From: a virus
Length of the DNA: 64,000 nt
Reading direction: 5' to 3' (one strand)
IMG/VR virus record: IMGVR_UViG_3300036861_001161
Location: 1 to 64,000 of that record
Made by a program: the position numbers and the translations under genes. A model generated the notes under the pieces. The model was not told the origin of the DNA, made no database searches, and saw nothing but the letters and a program-made list of their open reading frames with translations. This document shows, piece by piece, positions 42,028-50,278 of this stretch; position 1 is the stretch's first letter, and each line of letters starts with the position of its first letter.

Positions 42028-42393
42028 CTACCTCTCCATAGCCGCAATGCCAGCGCACCACTCGAGGAATGCCGCACACGTCTGTGGCTGGCCGGAACGG
42101 CTATAAATATCGACGGCCTCTTCCATGAGGTCCACCATCGCCGGCGTGAGGCGTGCCTGTAACATGGTGGCTTCGATGGCTTGCGCCTCCTCGGCACTCA
42201 CGTCACGCATGGGATTGGCCTCGTCCCAAGCTTCGACGGCTTCCTCCATACTCGTGCCTGCGACGGCATTGCCACAGCCGGTACACGTGACCCAATAGGC
42301 CGGGTCGCGCCATTCCATGGCTTCGACTTTGCGGGGGCCCGCGCAGTTGGCACAGGGATGGGTTGAGACGTCATGGGCAACGGGTTCGGACAT
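42028..42393 (-). CDS. Lar-like zinc-ribbon protein A
   Basis: Residues 12-60 resemble the restriction-alleviation protein Lar fold: HPCANCAGPRKVEAMEW, then YWVTCTGCGNAVAGTS and EEAVEAWDEAN. Two C-x-x-C pairs give one zinc site. The C-terminal 60 residues are helical. Lar relieves type I restriction, but many phage zinc ribbons of this shape have no known role. A clear paralogue lies at 42767. Confidence 0.65.
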   Translation of the reverse strand: MSEPVAHDVSTHPCANCAGPRKVEAMEWRDPAYWVTCTGCGNAVAGTSMEEAVEAWDEANPMRDVSAEEAQAIEATMLQARLTPAMVDLMEEAVDIYSRSGQPQTCAAFLEWCAGIAAMER

Positions 42394-42411
42394 GGGAGGG
42401 TCTCCTTCTAG

Positions 42412-42546
42412 TTAAAGATCGTCTAGCATCTTGGGAGTGGGCTTACCTGCTATGGCATGACACCACTCAACAAACTCCTCGGCACGAAAACGAATGAGGA
42501 CAGGCCCTGCCTCTGTCTCAGCTTCGATGATCACTGGTTCGGTCAT
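42412..42546 (-). CDS. Small acidic protein, 44 aa
   Basis: The ATG at 42546 has AAGGAACC upstream, and the frame overlaps the end of the 73-residue gene. MTEPVIIEAETEAGPVLIRF reads as a small beta hairpin followed by a helix (AEEFVEWCHAIAG). Not recognised. Confidence 0.5.
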   Translation of the reverse strand: MTEPVIIEAETEAGPVLIRFRAEEFVEWCHAIAGKPTPKMLDDL

Positions 42547-42739
42547 CCTCAGGTTCCTTCCGTAACGCATGCTGATCCATCCAGGTCGCAATCTGGCGCA
42601 ATTCCCCTGCGGTAAAGTCACCGTCGAGCGTGGCCCGATCAGCCTGACAGGGCCAATCAATATACTCGGCATAGGTGCCCGCTGTAAAAATACTTCCATC
42701 AGGTTGTATCTGCCCTCCAAGCATATCGCGGTCTGCCAT
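42518..42739 (-). CDS. Hypothetical protein, 73 aa
   Basis: MADRDMLGGQIQPDGSIFTA, followed by YAEYIDWPCQADRATLDGDF and ELRQIATWMDQHA. GAGGAG lies about ten bases before the ATG. The sequence looks like a compact globular protein of unknown role in the small-gene cluster between the two Lar-like paralogues. Confidence 0.55.
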   Translation of the reverse strand: MADRDMLGGQIQPDGSIFTAGTYAEYIDWPCQADRATLDGDFTAGELRQIATWMDQHALRKEPEDDRTSDHRS

Positions 42740-42766
42740 GGAATACGTCTCCTCGTGCCGTTGACG

Positions 42767-43126
42767 TTACGGCGTAGCCACGGTAGTGCACCACGTCAGA
42801 AAAGTGGCCAGGTTCTGGGTCTCTGCCGAATGACTAAACACGAGTGCCGCGTCTTGAATGATGGCATCCACGGCGGGCGTCAGGGTTGCCTCAAGGATGG
42901 TCACTTCCATCGCATAGGCGTCTTCCGGCGTCACCGTGCGCGTTGGGTTATCCAGATCCCAGGCGGCCACGACCTCTGCGACGCTATCCCCGGCTGCATA
43001 CCGACCATCGCCGAGACAAATCACCCAATAGGACGGGACACGCCAGCTCATCGATTGGACCACGCGGGCGCCGGCGCAGGTAGCGCAGGGATTCGTGGCA
43101 TCGGCATAGTCGACCGGATCCGACAT
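42767..43126 (-). CDS. Lar-like protein B, second zinc knuckle lost
   Basis: Aligns end to end with the 42028 product (MSDPVDYADATNPCATCAGA; AEVVAAWDLDNPTRTVTPED; LATFLTWCT). The first C-x-x-C is kept, but the second has become VICLGDGRYAAGD, with one of its two cysteines gone. It therefore probably no longer binds zinc in the usual way. The tandem copies with three small genes between them look like a local duplication followed by divergence. Confidence 0.6.
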   Translation of the reverse strand: MSDPVDYADATNPCATCAGARVVQSMSWRVPSYWVICLGDGRYAAGDSVAEVVAAWDLDNPTRTVTPEDAYAMEVTILEATLTPAVDAIIQDAALVFSHSAETQNLATFLTWCTTVATP

Positions 43127-43141
43127 GGGGACGGCTCCTTT

Positions 43142-43885
43142 CTAAGGCACAGGGGAGAGGGGAACATCTCCTAAAGGTTGATTGGCATCTTCTAGGGGCT
43201 CCTCAACAAACCAGGTTGGGACGGCACGACGGCCGCATTCATATTCATACAGTCGGTTATGATTGCAGCAACGGACATCCAGATCGTCAAGAGCGCGTGA
43301 GCCATCAAGAATGATGGAGTACATATCCATCCCGAATTTGCCCTTATCATCTCCACGACCATTGAGATGGTTAATGTCAAGCACACGCAAGTCAGTTATG
43401 CCACAAATCACACATTTTCCGCCAAGCTTGTTAATGGCTTCCGCCTTGAATTTCCAGAGATATTCAATCATGCGTTTCTGATGGCGCTCTTTATTGTTCT
43501 CGTAATATGTTTTCCCAAACTTTGGATTTCTTTCACGCCATCGCTTACTACGTTTGTTCGCATCGCCAGGATTGCGATCCTCCCAAGATGTTACTAAGGC
43601 ATCATGGCATGTCTTGCATCGTCGGAGTTTTCGTTTTTGAAATGCCGGATACCAATTCTCTTCGGTAAGTTTCACGCCACATTTTTTACAATCTCTATTC
43701 CCGTCACATTGTGGACATCGTTTCTCGGTACATGCAACGCCACATCCTGCGCAGAAGCGTCGAGGAATTTTCCCTTGGTAACAAAAACAACACCAGCCGA
43801 CATTTGCTTTGCGAAGAGAGGGATACCAAATCTCATCATGAAGTTCGATCCCACATCCTCGACAGTACTTCGCAATCACTTTCAT
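43142..43885 (-). CDS. Zinc-finger HNH-like homing endonuclease
   Basis: Four C-x-x-C knuckles occupy residues 8-95 (KYCRGCGIELHDEIWYPS, GWCCFCYQG, RFCAGCGVAC, RDCKKCGVKLTEENWYPA). A basic helical linker (NPGDANKRSKRWRERNPK) follows, then a nuclease core with GGKCVICGITDLRVLDINHL and DLDVRCCNHNRLYEYECG. The layout matches free-standing HNH-type endonucleases seen among phage structural genes. An eight-pair hairpin abuts its start codon and covers the GGAG ribosome site. Confidence 0.75.
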   Translation of the reverse strand: MKVIAKYCRGCGIELHDEIWYPSLRKANVGWCCFCYQGKIPRRFCAGCGVACTEKRCPQCDGNRDCKKCGVKLTEENWYPAFQKRKLRRCKTCHDALVTSWEDRNPGDANKRSKRWRERNPKFGKTYYENNKERHQKRMIEYLWKFKAEAINKLGGKCVICGITDLRVLDINHLNGRGDDKGKFGMDMYSIILDGSRALDDLDVRCCNHNRLYEYECGRRAVPTWFVEEPLEDANQPLGDVPLSPVP

Positions 43886-43886
43886 T

Positions 43887-43925
43887 GAGAGTCTCCATCA
43901 TTGGGTTGTAACAAAGAAGACTCTC
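43887..43925 (-). promoter_or_regulatory. RBS-occluding hairpin before the zinc-HNH gene
   Basis: GAGAGTCT and AGACTCTC pair perfectly over eight bases with a loop of about 23 bases. The downstream arm overlaps GGAGA and ends one base before the ATG at 43885. The remaining AT-rich bases up to 44013 contain TATAGT and TATACT on the minus strand, a likely promoter area. Confidence 0.65.
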
Positions 43926-44013
43926 AGTATACTATACATTTCATAAATATACATCTAGAAAATGTATAAATCGCTTTTTATTGACCACCTTCATCATTCA
44001 TACTATACTAGTA

Positions 44014-44820
44014 CTAAGTATTCTGGAACGTGTAGGTCGTTGCGAGGGTGCCTAAATTGCTGACGTTAAGCACGCTGAATGAGTCATGTGTCAGCAGAAA
44101 ACTCCAGAACGGTGAGGTGGTCGTCACGTTCTTCAGCCCCACCTCTGTATAGGCCCGGTCGGCAGTGGCGGTGATCGTAAATGCGACCGTAAAGGTCCCC
44201 GTCGCGCCAGCACCCGACACGGTATTCACCGTGACCGAGGCTTGCGTCTCGGTCTGAGTTTGCATATTCGTGTCAGCCACCGTTGCAGCTGTCACGCCAG
44301 TGCCTGCACAGCCGAGCATCGAGTTCACGCCACCGTTCATCGTCTTATCCACCGAACGGCCAGTCCCACCTACATCGGTCACCGTCGTAGTCGTCCCCAT
44401 CAGGCCGACACGCACCAGGTTGGCAAATACGTTGGTACACAGGTTCGCCGGGCCTTCACGCAGCCCCACCAGCTTCTTCTTGCAGCCACAGGCTTTGCCC
44501 CAGTGCGCCTTATGGTGGCAGGGATCGTAGGCTCGCACCTGGAGGTCAATGCGAAAGTGATTGGGGTCAATTTTCGGCTCGCTGCGGCCCTCCATCCAAT
44601 GGCCCGTCTTCACATCACGAAAGCGCACCGTCGCGGGTGCAATACGCGGCAGCGCGAGATCGGAGGTGAGGCCGGCATAGTCAATGCCGCGCGCCGCATA
44701 GTGACTTTTCTCAATCAGATGGCGCTGAATAAGTCCTGACAATTCCTGTGGCGTGAGGACTTCCGCTAGAGCAGGGGGAATGACTATCGATGTCAGAGAT
44801 GCAGTATTAATCATAGACAT
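44014..44820 (-). CDS. Phage structural protein with C-terminal beta domain
   Basis: 268 residues. The N-terminus looks like an assembly domain (PQELSGLIQRHLIEKSHYAA). The middle has a cysteine/histidine-rich turn (YDPCHHKAHWGKACGCKKKL), and the C-terminal 100 residues (GAGATGTFTVAFTITATADR; YTEVGLKNVTTTSPFWSFLL; THDSFSVLNVSNLGTLATTY) match a beta module common on tail proteins. Exact position in the virion is unknown. Confidence 0.65.
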   Translation of the reverse strand: MSMINTASLTSIVIPPALAEVLTPQELSGLIQRHLIEKSHYAARGIDYAGLTSDLALPRIAPATVRFRDVKTGHWMEGRSEPKIDPNHFRIDLQVRAYDPCHHKAHWGKACGCKKKLVGLREGPANLCTNVFANLVRVGLMGTTTTVTDVGGTGRSVDKTMNGGVNSMLGCAGTGVTAATVADTNMQTQTETQASVTVNTVSGAGATGTFTVAFTITATADRAYTEVGLKNVTTTSPFWSFLLTHDSFSVLNVSNLGTLATTYTFQNT

Positions 44821-44974
44821 GGGAGAAACTCTCCTTCCTCACGAGAACTCTCGGGAGTCCCTGGTGTGAGGCAACGGGAAAATCGCACAGAGCTTGTGCG
44901 GAGCATCAAACAGAGACATGCTAGGAAGAATGAATTCTCCTCTTCATTCCCTTCCTCGAATGACCCTCTCTATC

Positions 44975-45042
44975 GCCAGGCGTCAGGCGGTGCTGGATGA
45001 GAGGGAGAGAGCCCGGCACCCCGGCATTGCCTGACGCCTGGC
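44975..45042 (-). promoter_or_regulatory. Large inverted repeat in the 365-base gap
   Basis: GCCAGGCGTCAGGC and GCCTGACGCCTGGC pair perfectly over 14 bases, with an inner GGTGC/GCACC, in the leader of the 44014 gene. No T-run follows. Besides this and the terminator at 45083, the gap 44821-45185 shows no credible gene. Confidence 0.6.
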
Positions 45043-45082
45043 GCCACGGTGAGGCAAAAACGGGACAGTTGTTAGTCATGCC

Positions 45083-45129
45083 AAAAAAAAGAGGCGCATC
45101 GTTTCAGCTCATCTCTGAAACGATGCGCC
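45083..45129 (-). terminator. Rho-independent terminator of the LAGLIDADG gene
   Basis: A perfect 15-base stem (GGCGCATCGTTTCAG with its complement, seven-base loop) is followed on the minus strand by TC and eight T residues, just beyond the stop at 45186. Confidence 0.9.
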
Positions 45130-45185
45130 TTCTTGTAATACCTGCAAGGGCTTACGCCAATAGCGCCTGTCAGAACATTCTAATA

Positions 45186-46313
45186 CTATGCAATGGTCTT
45201 TATATCCCCACTTCCTTGGGTTGCGGTCCGTATCTTATAGTGGACAATATTGAGGATCGTTTTCTTCGACACGTGATACTCATCGGCCAATCCCTGAAGG
45301 CCGATACCGCCAGCGGCATAGCGCTGGCGAATCTCTTCTGTGGATGCATCGCTCAGCTTCGAACGCGGGTGCTTCTCACCTTGGATGCTGGGATTCGTGT
45401 AGCCTTTGGAGCGCGGAGCCTTCGCACCAAGGGCCAGTTGAACCCGTTGCCGTGCGGCGTATTCGGGGTCTTCCCACATCTTCTGGCGGGTCGTCTTCAT
45501 GCGAGCAATGGTTTCAGGTGACTTCGGGATACCCTTGCGAGAGACAGGCGTTTTGACGCTGTCGATTATAATGCCGTCAGGAAACAACGGCGTCTCAAGG
45601 AGAGGAGTTTCTTCTAGAAGAATAGGATTGTTGCGTACAGCCCTTGCTCGTCGTATGCGCTTCGTTAAGCGTATGCCACGAGTAAAGAAATGCATGTAGA
45701 CCGTGCGATAATGCGCACCAGCTTCTTTAGCAATTTCGGCAATAGTCATCCCGTTCTCGAACTGTGCATGCAACTTCTCATATCCATATTCGGCGAGAAT
45801 CCCATAGGCACCTTCTGCCGGTCCGCGTCTCCGCCCATTAATGCCATGCCGTAGGAAAAAACTCGCGACTGCCCCATCGCTAACGCCAATCTTTTCTGCA
45901 ATCTGTCGCTGAGTAAGACCTTCTACATGATAGAGTCGCGTAATTTCCTCAGCGCCAACGCGTCCCAATATACCCCACGTTTCTTTTTGGGCAGTGCGAT
46001 GCACTTTTGCCCACTCCATCATTTCCTGGAGTTCCTGTTGCTTAATAAGAAGATAAGGAAGCATTGCTTCCCCGACTCGCAGGATATCAGCAACACGAGT
46101 AATGGCAAGACAATATCCTAGTTTATATCCTTCTTTCTTTGTGGCTGGATTCAGAATGCCACATCCTATAAATTCCTTAATCGCCTCTAAACTCCTCTTG
46201 TGAGTATTCGCCCATGAAAGAGAAATAAGAATATAGTCAGGGCGACTGGGTGCAGCTTTGAAATGTACATGTCCTTCCCCATCAAAATACCCAGCAATGT
46301 ATGACCAATCCAT
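45186..46313 (-). CDS. LAGLIDADG homing endonuclease with HTH repeats
   Basis: The ATG at 46313 follows AAAGAGG. MDWSYIAGYFDGEGHVHFKA is the LAGLIDADG motif with its acidic residue, so this is a one-motif enzyme that would act as a dimer. Three resolvase-like HTH segments follow (LTQRQIAEKIGVSDGAVASF, MTIAEIAKEAGAHYRTVYMH, LQGLADEYHVSKKTILNIVH), with an NUMOD-like KGIPKSPETIARMKTTRQKM between. Free-standing, between structural genes. It has its own hairpin leader and terminator, so it is a self-contained mobile unit. Confidence 0.88.
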   Translation of the reverse strand: MDWSYIAGYFDGEGHVHFKAAPSRPDYILISLSWANTHKRSLEAIKEFIGCGILNPATKKEGYKLGYCLAITRVADILRVGEAMLPYLLIKQQELQEMMEWAKVHRTAQKETWGILGRVGAEEITRLYHVEGLTQRQIAEKIGVSDGAVASFFLRHGINGRRRGPAEGAYGILAEYGYEKLHAQFENGMTIAEIAKEAGAHYRTVYMHFFTRGIRLTKRIRRARAVRNNPILLEETPLLETPLFPDGIIIDSVKTPVSRKGIPKSPETIARMKTTRQKMWEDPEYAARQRVQLALGAKAPRSKGYTNPSIQGEKHPRSKLSDASTEEIRQRYAAGGIGLQGLADEYHVSKKTILNIVHYKIRTATQGSGDIKTIA

Positions 46314-46321
46314 AATAGCCT

Positions 46322-46351
46322 CTTTCTTGTGAAGTTCGACACACAAGAAAG
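46322..46351 (-). promoter_or_regulatory. RBS-occluding hairpin before the LAGLIDADG gene
   Basis: CTTTCTTGTG and CACAAGAAAG pair perfectly over ten bases with a ten-base loop. The 3' arm runs into AAAGAGG, the ribosome site of the ATG at 46313. Upstream lies an AT-rich stretch (46375-46465) without a gene. Confidence 0.65.
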
Positions 46352-46465
46352 GATAGCATTATTTTTAATTAACTGCAATGAATACATAACTATCGTAAAC
46401 ACATTAACAATATATCGTATCCTTTTCTTAGTGTGAATACTATATAAAATATTGATATTATTGGC

Positions 46466-46873
46466 TCACGCGTTTCCGATAGTAAATGAAAAGGAATTTA
46501 CGGTGAATGATTGTCCAAGAGCAAAACTGGTATTGTCAACTTGCATATCTCCACCATCACCCGTCATGGTGACCGTGCCTTGTGCATGACAGGTCGTCCC
46601 GGCCGTATCATGAATACGGAAATGTCCTGCCGTCCCGGTGGCATCCGCAGACGTGTCTTGCCACGTGCCCGACTTTGCCTTGGTTCCACCGGAGGAAGCC
46701 GCCATCCAATCCGATGGCAATGCCAGCGTGGCCAGGACCACGCCCTGGTTGGGTGCTGCGCAATTGGCAGGCTTGGCGCCGGTGCGTATGGTAAGCATGG
46801 GCGACGTGCTCACGACCGACTCAAAGGCATCGGCCATGGCGTCTCTGACCGGAACACTAAACTGGAGGGCCAT
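46466..46873 (-). CDS. Phage structural protein, 135 aa
   Basis: The ATG at 46873 is chosen because the longer frame runs through the terminator at 46900-46942. MALQFSVPVRDAMADAFESV, IRTGAKPANCAAPNQGVVLA, LPSDWMAASSGGTKAKSGTW and AGHFRIHDTAGTTCHAQGTV form a pattern widespread in phage structural regions. The C-terminus is beta-rich (FTVNSFSFTIGNA). Probably a tail or fibre-associated virion protein of unknown role. Confidence 0.75.
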   Translation of the reverse strand: MALQFSVPVRDAMADAFESVVSTSPMLTIRTGAKPANCAAPNQGVVLATLALPSDWMAASSGGTKAKSGTWQDTSADATGTAGHFRIHDTAGTTCHAQGTVTMTGDGGDMQVDNTSFALGQSFTVNSFSFTIGNA

Positions 46874-46899
46874 AGGTACTCTTTCTGCTGCTGCACAAT

Positions 46900-46942
46900 A
46901 AAAAAGCCGGGTCTCACTGGAGTGATGTCCAGCGAGCCCGGC
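46900..46942 (-). terminator. Rho-independent terminator (minus strand)
   Basis: GCCGGGCTCGCTGGA pairs with TCCAGTGAGACCCGGC with one bulge and one wobble, followed by TTTTTTATT. It lies between the 77-residue gene at 47020 and the structural gene at 46466. Confidence 0.85.
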
Positions 46943-47019
46943 TCGGGGCACTACCTGCGCGGCGTGCCTGTGATACCGTCTGTCATTTCAGGATAACAAC
47001 ATACCGTTATGCCAGGTGA

Positions 47020-47253
47020 TTAGGGTTCCATGTGATACTGCCTCAGGTGTTCTCGATACGCAGTACGTCGCTGGCGTTGCGCATCCGTCATGAACGCGGC
47101 ATGGATATCGCGTTTTTCAACAAAATGGTATGCCGTCATCGCCTCGGCAAGCGAGCGAAGGCTTTCCACGTAGGCGATCGGAGCACCACGCAGGTGAGCC
47201 AGGTACGCCTCCATCACCACCGCATTGAACAGAGTAACATCAATATCGTCCAT
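47020..47253 (-). CDS. Hypothetical protein, 77 aa
   Basis: The ATG at 47253 follows GAGGGAGAG. MDDIDVTLFNAVVMEAYLAH, then SLRSLAEAMTAYHFVEKRDI and QRQRRTAYREHLRQYHMEP: a helical, basic-tailed protein. Last gene before the terminator at 46900. Not recognised. The 158-base gap upstream contains no convincing frame. Confidence 0.55.
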   Translation of the reverse strand: MDDIDVTLFNAVVMEAYLAHLRGAPIAYVESLRSLAEAMTAYHFVEKRDIHAAFMTDAQRQRRTAYREHLRQYHMEP

Positions 47254-47411
47254 GGCTCTCTCCCTCGACCTTCTCGACAATGAGGATCGCGGCTTCCCGT
47301 CTCCGTATAGCATAAAGGTACGAGTCTATGCACGGTTTTGCTACTGATAGTTACCCCGTCAATGCCCAGAATGATAACGGGCACGGCACAACTGAAGGTA
47401 CCAGGACGGCC

Positions 47412-47714
47412 TTACGGCGTGGCGCCATTCCCTGGCGGCTTCGCCTCCTGCCCTGACGATTCGTCCTTCGGCGGTGCCTGTCTCAGCGTCTTCAGTTCCT
47501 GATCGAGCCGTTGATAGGCCATAGATAACTGCCGAGCCTGGACCCAGATATCCGCCCAGTCACGCTTACACTGCTCGTGGTCCTGGGTCGTGCGCTCCAG
47601 GAGTTTTTGCGTCACGTCAGCCTGGTGCTGAAGCTTCAGGTCCGGCTCTTGAGCCAAGGTCATAAGTGGTACGGTCAGGACGCCGAGCACCAGCAGTCGC
47701 CACACAAGTGGCAT
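47412..47714 (-). CDS. Exported coiled-coil protein, 100 aa
   Basis: TAGGAG lies five bases before the ATG at 47714. Signal peptide MPLVWRLLVLGVLTVPLMTLA is followed by a mature coiled coil (KLQHQADVTQKLLERTTQDH; LSMAYQRLDQELKTLRQ) and a proline/glycine tail. Periplasmic. It occupies in cassette B roughly the place the coiled-coil membrane proteins hold in cassette A. Confidence 0.65.
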   Translation of the reverse strand: MPLVWRLLVLGVLTVPLMTLAQEPDLKLQHQADVTQKLLERTTQDHEQCKRDWADIWVQARQLSMAYQRLDQELKTLRQAPPKDESSGQEAKPPGNGATP

Positions 47715-47722
47715 AGAGTCTC

Positions 47723-48322
47723 CTACGGACTGCATGCAGTATTCGAATATGGTCCGACTATAGCGCCCGTCGTCACCGCCATCCGGTAGCAATAGTTTTC
47801 TGTCGGGAGCACCATCGTATCGATCCATGACCGATCAGTGAGCGCTAAGGACGCCACCAGCTCCATCGTACACGGTTGCGGGGCTACGCACCGTTCCATC
47901 CGGAAGGCATCCCCCTCACCACCACCCCAGGTCCATTCGACGGTAATCGGCCCTGGAGGCGGCGGGGGCGAGGTCAGCGTCACGGTCAGCGCGTCGGTCT
48001 TCGTGTTACCCGCCGCATCTCGCGCGGTCACCGTGACGATATTCGTCCCCAGTTGAAGCGCCACGGAGGCCGACCAGCTGGTAGTCCCTGCCGCCGTCCC
48101 GCTCCCGCCTCGGTCATTCACCCACGTCACTTGCGTGACCCCGACATTGTCGGACGCAGTCCCTCCGATCAGGAGCGGCGTCGTGGATGTTGTGTAGGTT
48201 GGCGATGACGTCGGGGTCATGATCGCGATCGTCGGTTTCTGGTGATCCACCGCCTTCGCTGAGCGGGCCGCGAGCGGCAGCACCGTCCCAAGCATAAGCA
48301 TGATCCACGTCAAGATCCGCAT
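47723..48322 (-). CDS. Exported Ig-like plus FN3-like protein
   Basis: Signal peptide MRILTWIMLMLGTVLPLAAR...AKA. Residues about 28-118 are a bacterial Ig-like repeat (GGTASDNVGVTQVTWVNDRG, LQLGTNIVTVTARDAAGNTK). After PPPPPGP comes an FN3-like domain (ITVEWTWGGGEGDAFRMERC, YCYRMAVTTGAIVGPYSNTA) with the same strand and cysteine pattern as the exported proteins near 6.5 kb. Start and upstream stop overlap (TAATG). Confidence 0.7.
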   Translation of the reverse strand: MRILTWIMLMLGTVLPLAARSAKAVDHQKPTIAIMTPTSSPTYTTSTTPLLIGGTASDNVGVTQVTWVNDRGGSGTAAGTTSWSASVALQLGTNIVTVTARDAAGNTKTDALTVTLTSPPPPPGPITVEWTWGGGEGDAFRMERCVAPQPCTMELVASLALTDRSWIDTMVLPTENYCYRMAVTTGAIVGPYSNTACSP

Positions 48323-49614
48323 TAGCGTATGATCCTCACAATGGTCGGCACGCTGCTGCCACTTACGACAAACTCATAGGCGCCAATGTCATACGCTAAG
48401 CCTTGCGGTCGTGTCACTCCGTCAAAATCTGTGGTAAAGACCCCACTTAAATTGAATCCAGCATCAAGAGCATCACTACCAGATTGAAGATGAAAGTCAT
48501 TTCCAGCAGCATTCACAAACGCTGGGTTGCCTCCTGTGCATAAGCCTGATAACGTAGCATTACATAAGTTATTTGACAGCGTGGTACTCACGCCGTCATC
48601 AACCATATTGGTGGCATTATTGTAATAGATATTGTTCCTAATAACAGTGCCGGAAGCACTTCCCTGCACCTCTATACCAAGGGTGGTATTATTATAAACT
48701 GTATTATTGTAGACTTGATTATTCGTAGAACCGGTGGCGAAGGCGACGAGCATGCCTTTGATGTTTCCATAGACGATATTGTTGTATGCTTGATTATTAC
48801 TTCCAGAGGAAAGAATAAAAGCTGACCATTCTGTTCCTCCCCGAGCATCAGGAAAGAATCCATTACCATGGAAGATATTATTGCGAATGATATTATCACT
48901 GACATCTGTATGACCTGTATTAAAAAGATGAAGGCCATATCCTCCATTATCGTATATCTCATTCCCCTCAAAAAGATTATCATGTCCAGTGACATAGAGC
49001 CCGTAACAATCGGCAAAAGCCTGTTCCGTGCACGGGGTATTCCCACCAAAATAACCAGCGTCATGAATCTTGGTATTGAGAACCTCAAAGAAATAACAAC
49101 CCGAAATGATATTTTGCTCTCTAGCATTCTTGATTTCACTATTACTAATGCGGATATTATTGCTGTCATTACCGGTCGCAAAGCCATTCGCTTTACCGGA
49201 AGCGTCAAGTACAACATTATTAATGACAAAATACGTCACAGGAGCCCCTGCGCCAAAAGTAATAACCCCGTCACTGGCGCCGGTAATCGTCACGGTCTCA
49301 CCAGTATATCCTGACATGGTCACTGGATTATTCCAATCAGTCCCATTGGGAACGGTTTGTCCTTGGGAATAAATCCGCTCGGCATACGTGCCACTTCGAA
49401 TGTACAGCGTATCGCCTGGGCTGAGACATGGTAAGCCACTGGCAATAGTCAGCTTTGAATTACTACTTGTACAGGCACTTGGAGCCGTACTACATGTCGC
49501 ATTGGCACATGTAACGCCATCAGAGCCTTGCTTCGAAACATAATAGGTTACCGCTTCGGCATCAATGGTGATCATCAGAAGAAGAAAGGCGAGAATACTG
49601 CTGTGAATTTTCAT
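48322..49614 (-). CDS. Exported right-handed beta-helix protein, 430 aa
   Basis: The ATG at 49614 gives signal peptide MKIHSSILAFLLLMITIDAEA; the longer frame would overlap the upstream gene. The mature protein is a parallel beta-helix with DUF1565-type opening (YYVSKQGSDGVTCANATC, LSPGDTLYIRSGTYAERIYS) and repeated coils (NVVLDASGKANGFATGNDSN, NIVYGNIKGMLVAFATGSTN). The ending DFDGVTRPQGLAYDIGAYEF is typical of secreted bacterial beta-helix proteins. Probably polysaccharide binding. Counterpart of the 8141 gene, without the extra domains. Confidence 0.78.
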   Translation of the reverse strand: MKIHSSILAFLLLMITIDAEAVTYYVSKQGSDGVTCANATCSTAPSACTSSNSKLTIASGLPCLSPGDTLYIRSGTYAERIYSQGQTVPNGTDWNNPVTMSGYTGETVTITGASDGVITFGAGAPVTYFVINNVVLDASGKANGFATGNDSNNIRISNSEIKNAREQNIISGCYFFEVLNTKIHDAGYFGGNTPCTEQAFADCYGLYVTGHDNLFEGNEIYDNGGYGLHLFNTGHTDVSDNIIRNNIFHGNGFFPDARGGTEWSAFILSSGSNNQAYNNIVYGNIKGMLVAFATGSTNNQVYNNTVYNNTTLGIEVQGSASGTVIRNNIYYNNATNMVDDGVSTTLSNNLCNATLSGLCTGGNPAFVNAAGNDFHLQSGSDALDAGFNLSGVFTTDFDGVTRPQGLAYDIGAYEFVVSGSSVPTIVRIIR

Positions 49615-49618
49615 GCGA

Positions 49619-50278
49619 CTAATTCCCACTATTGCACTGAAAGTTGTCAACACTATTCGTGGCACTAAAGACGGACATCCCCGCATGGGTTTGGGTAACT
49701 AATCTCGCTGCAGCCGTGTCGGATATGACGCCGTTGGTTCCTAAGATGGTGTCCAAAGACCCGTTCTTGTACATCGTTAAGGTGACGGTCGCTCCTGTCC
49801 CGGAAACCGTGATTTTCATCGTATCTCCCGTGGCCCATGTGCCTCCTTGCGTATCGAGTAAAGTAAAAGATCCAGCGTTGATCCTATAGACTTGACGATC
49901 CCCATAGTTATAGGCATAGTAACAATAGCCATCGGCTTGTGTTAAGCTGACACGTACACATACCCCGACATTCTCAGTGCTGGTAAACGTCCCGATGGTC
50001 ACTTGTCCGTAATGGGTCGTGGTCAGATCATTGGGATTCCATGCGGCGAGCGTATCTTGACCAGCGGTTCCTGTGGCCGCATTGCTCGCCACGTTCATCG
50101 TGCTGAGGACATTGGTCCAATTCGTTCCGAGACCACCATTCGCCCGGTTGAAGTCGTCCGTAAATGGACCACCTGCTGCTACAGCAATAGGAGCGCGTCG
50201 TTTGACGAGCATATCCGCATGAAGACTGAGTGGACTTATGCAGATGACGAGGAGGACCACCCATCGGACATATCGCAT
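49619..50278 (-). CDS. Exported jelly-roll protein, 219 aa
   Basis: Signal peptide MRYVRWVVLLVICISPLSLHA, then a concanavalin-like sandwich: GGPFTDDFNRANGGLGTNWT, NVGVCVRVSLTQADGYCYYA, GDTMKITVSGTGATVTLTMY and a C-terminal VDNFQCNSGN. This pattern is known from secreted lectin-like proteins. It is the cassette B counterpart of the LamG gene at 13952. Confidence 0.7.
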   Translation of the reverse strand: MRYVRWVVLLVICISPLSLHADMLVKRRAPIAVAAGGPFTDDFNRANGGLGTNWTNVLSTMNVASNAATGTAGQDTLAAWNPNDLTTTHYGQVTIGTFTSTENVGVCVRVSLTQADGYCYYAYNYGDRQVYRINAGSFTLLDTQGGTWATGDTMKITVSGTGATVTLTMYKNGSLDTILGTNGVISDTAAARLVTQTHAGMSVFSATNSVDNFQCNSGN

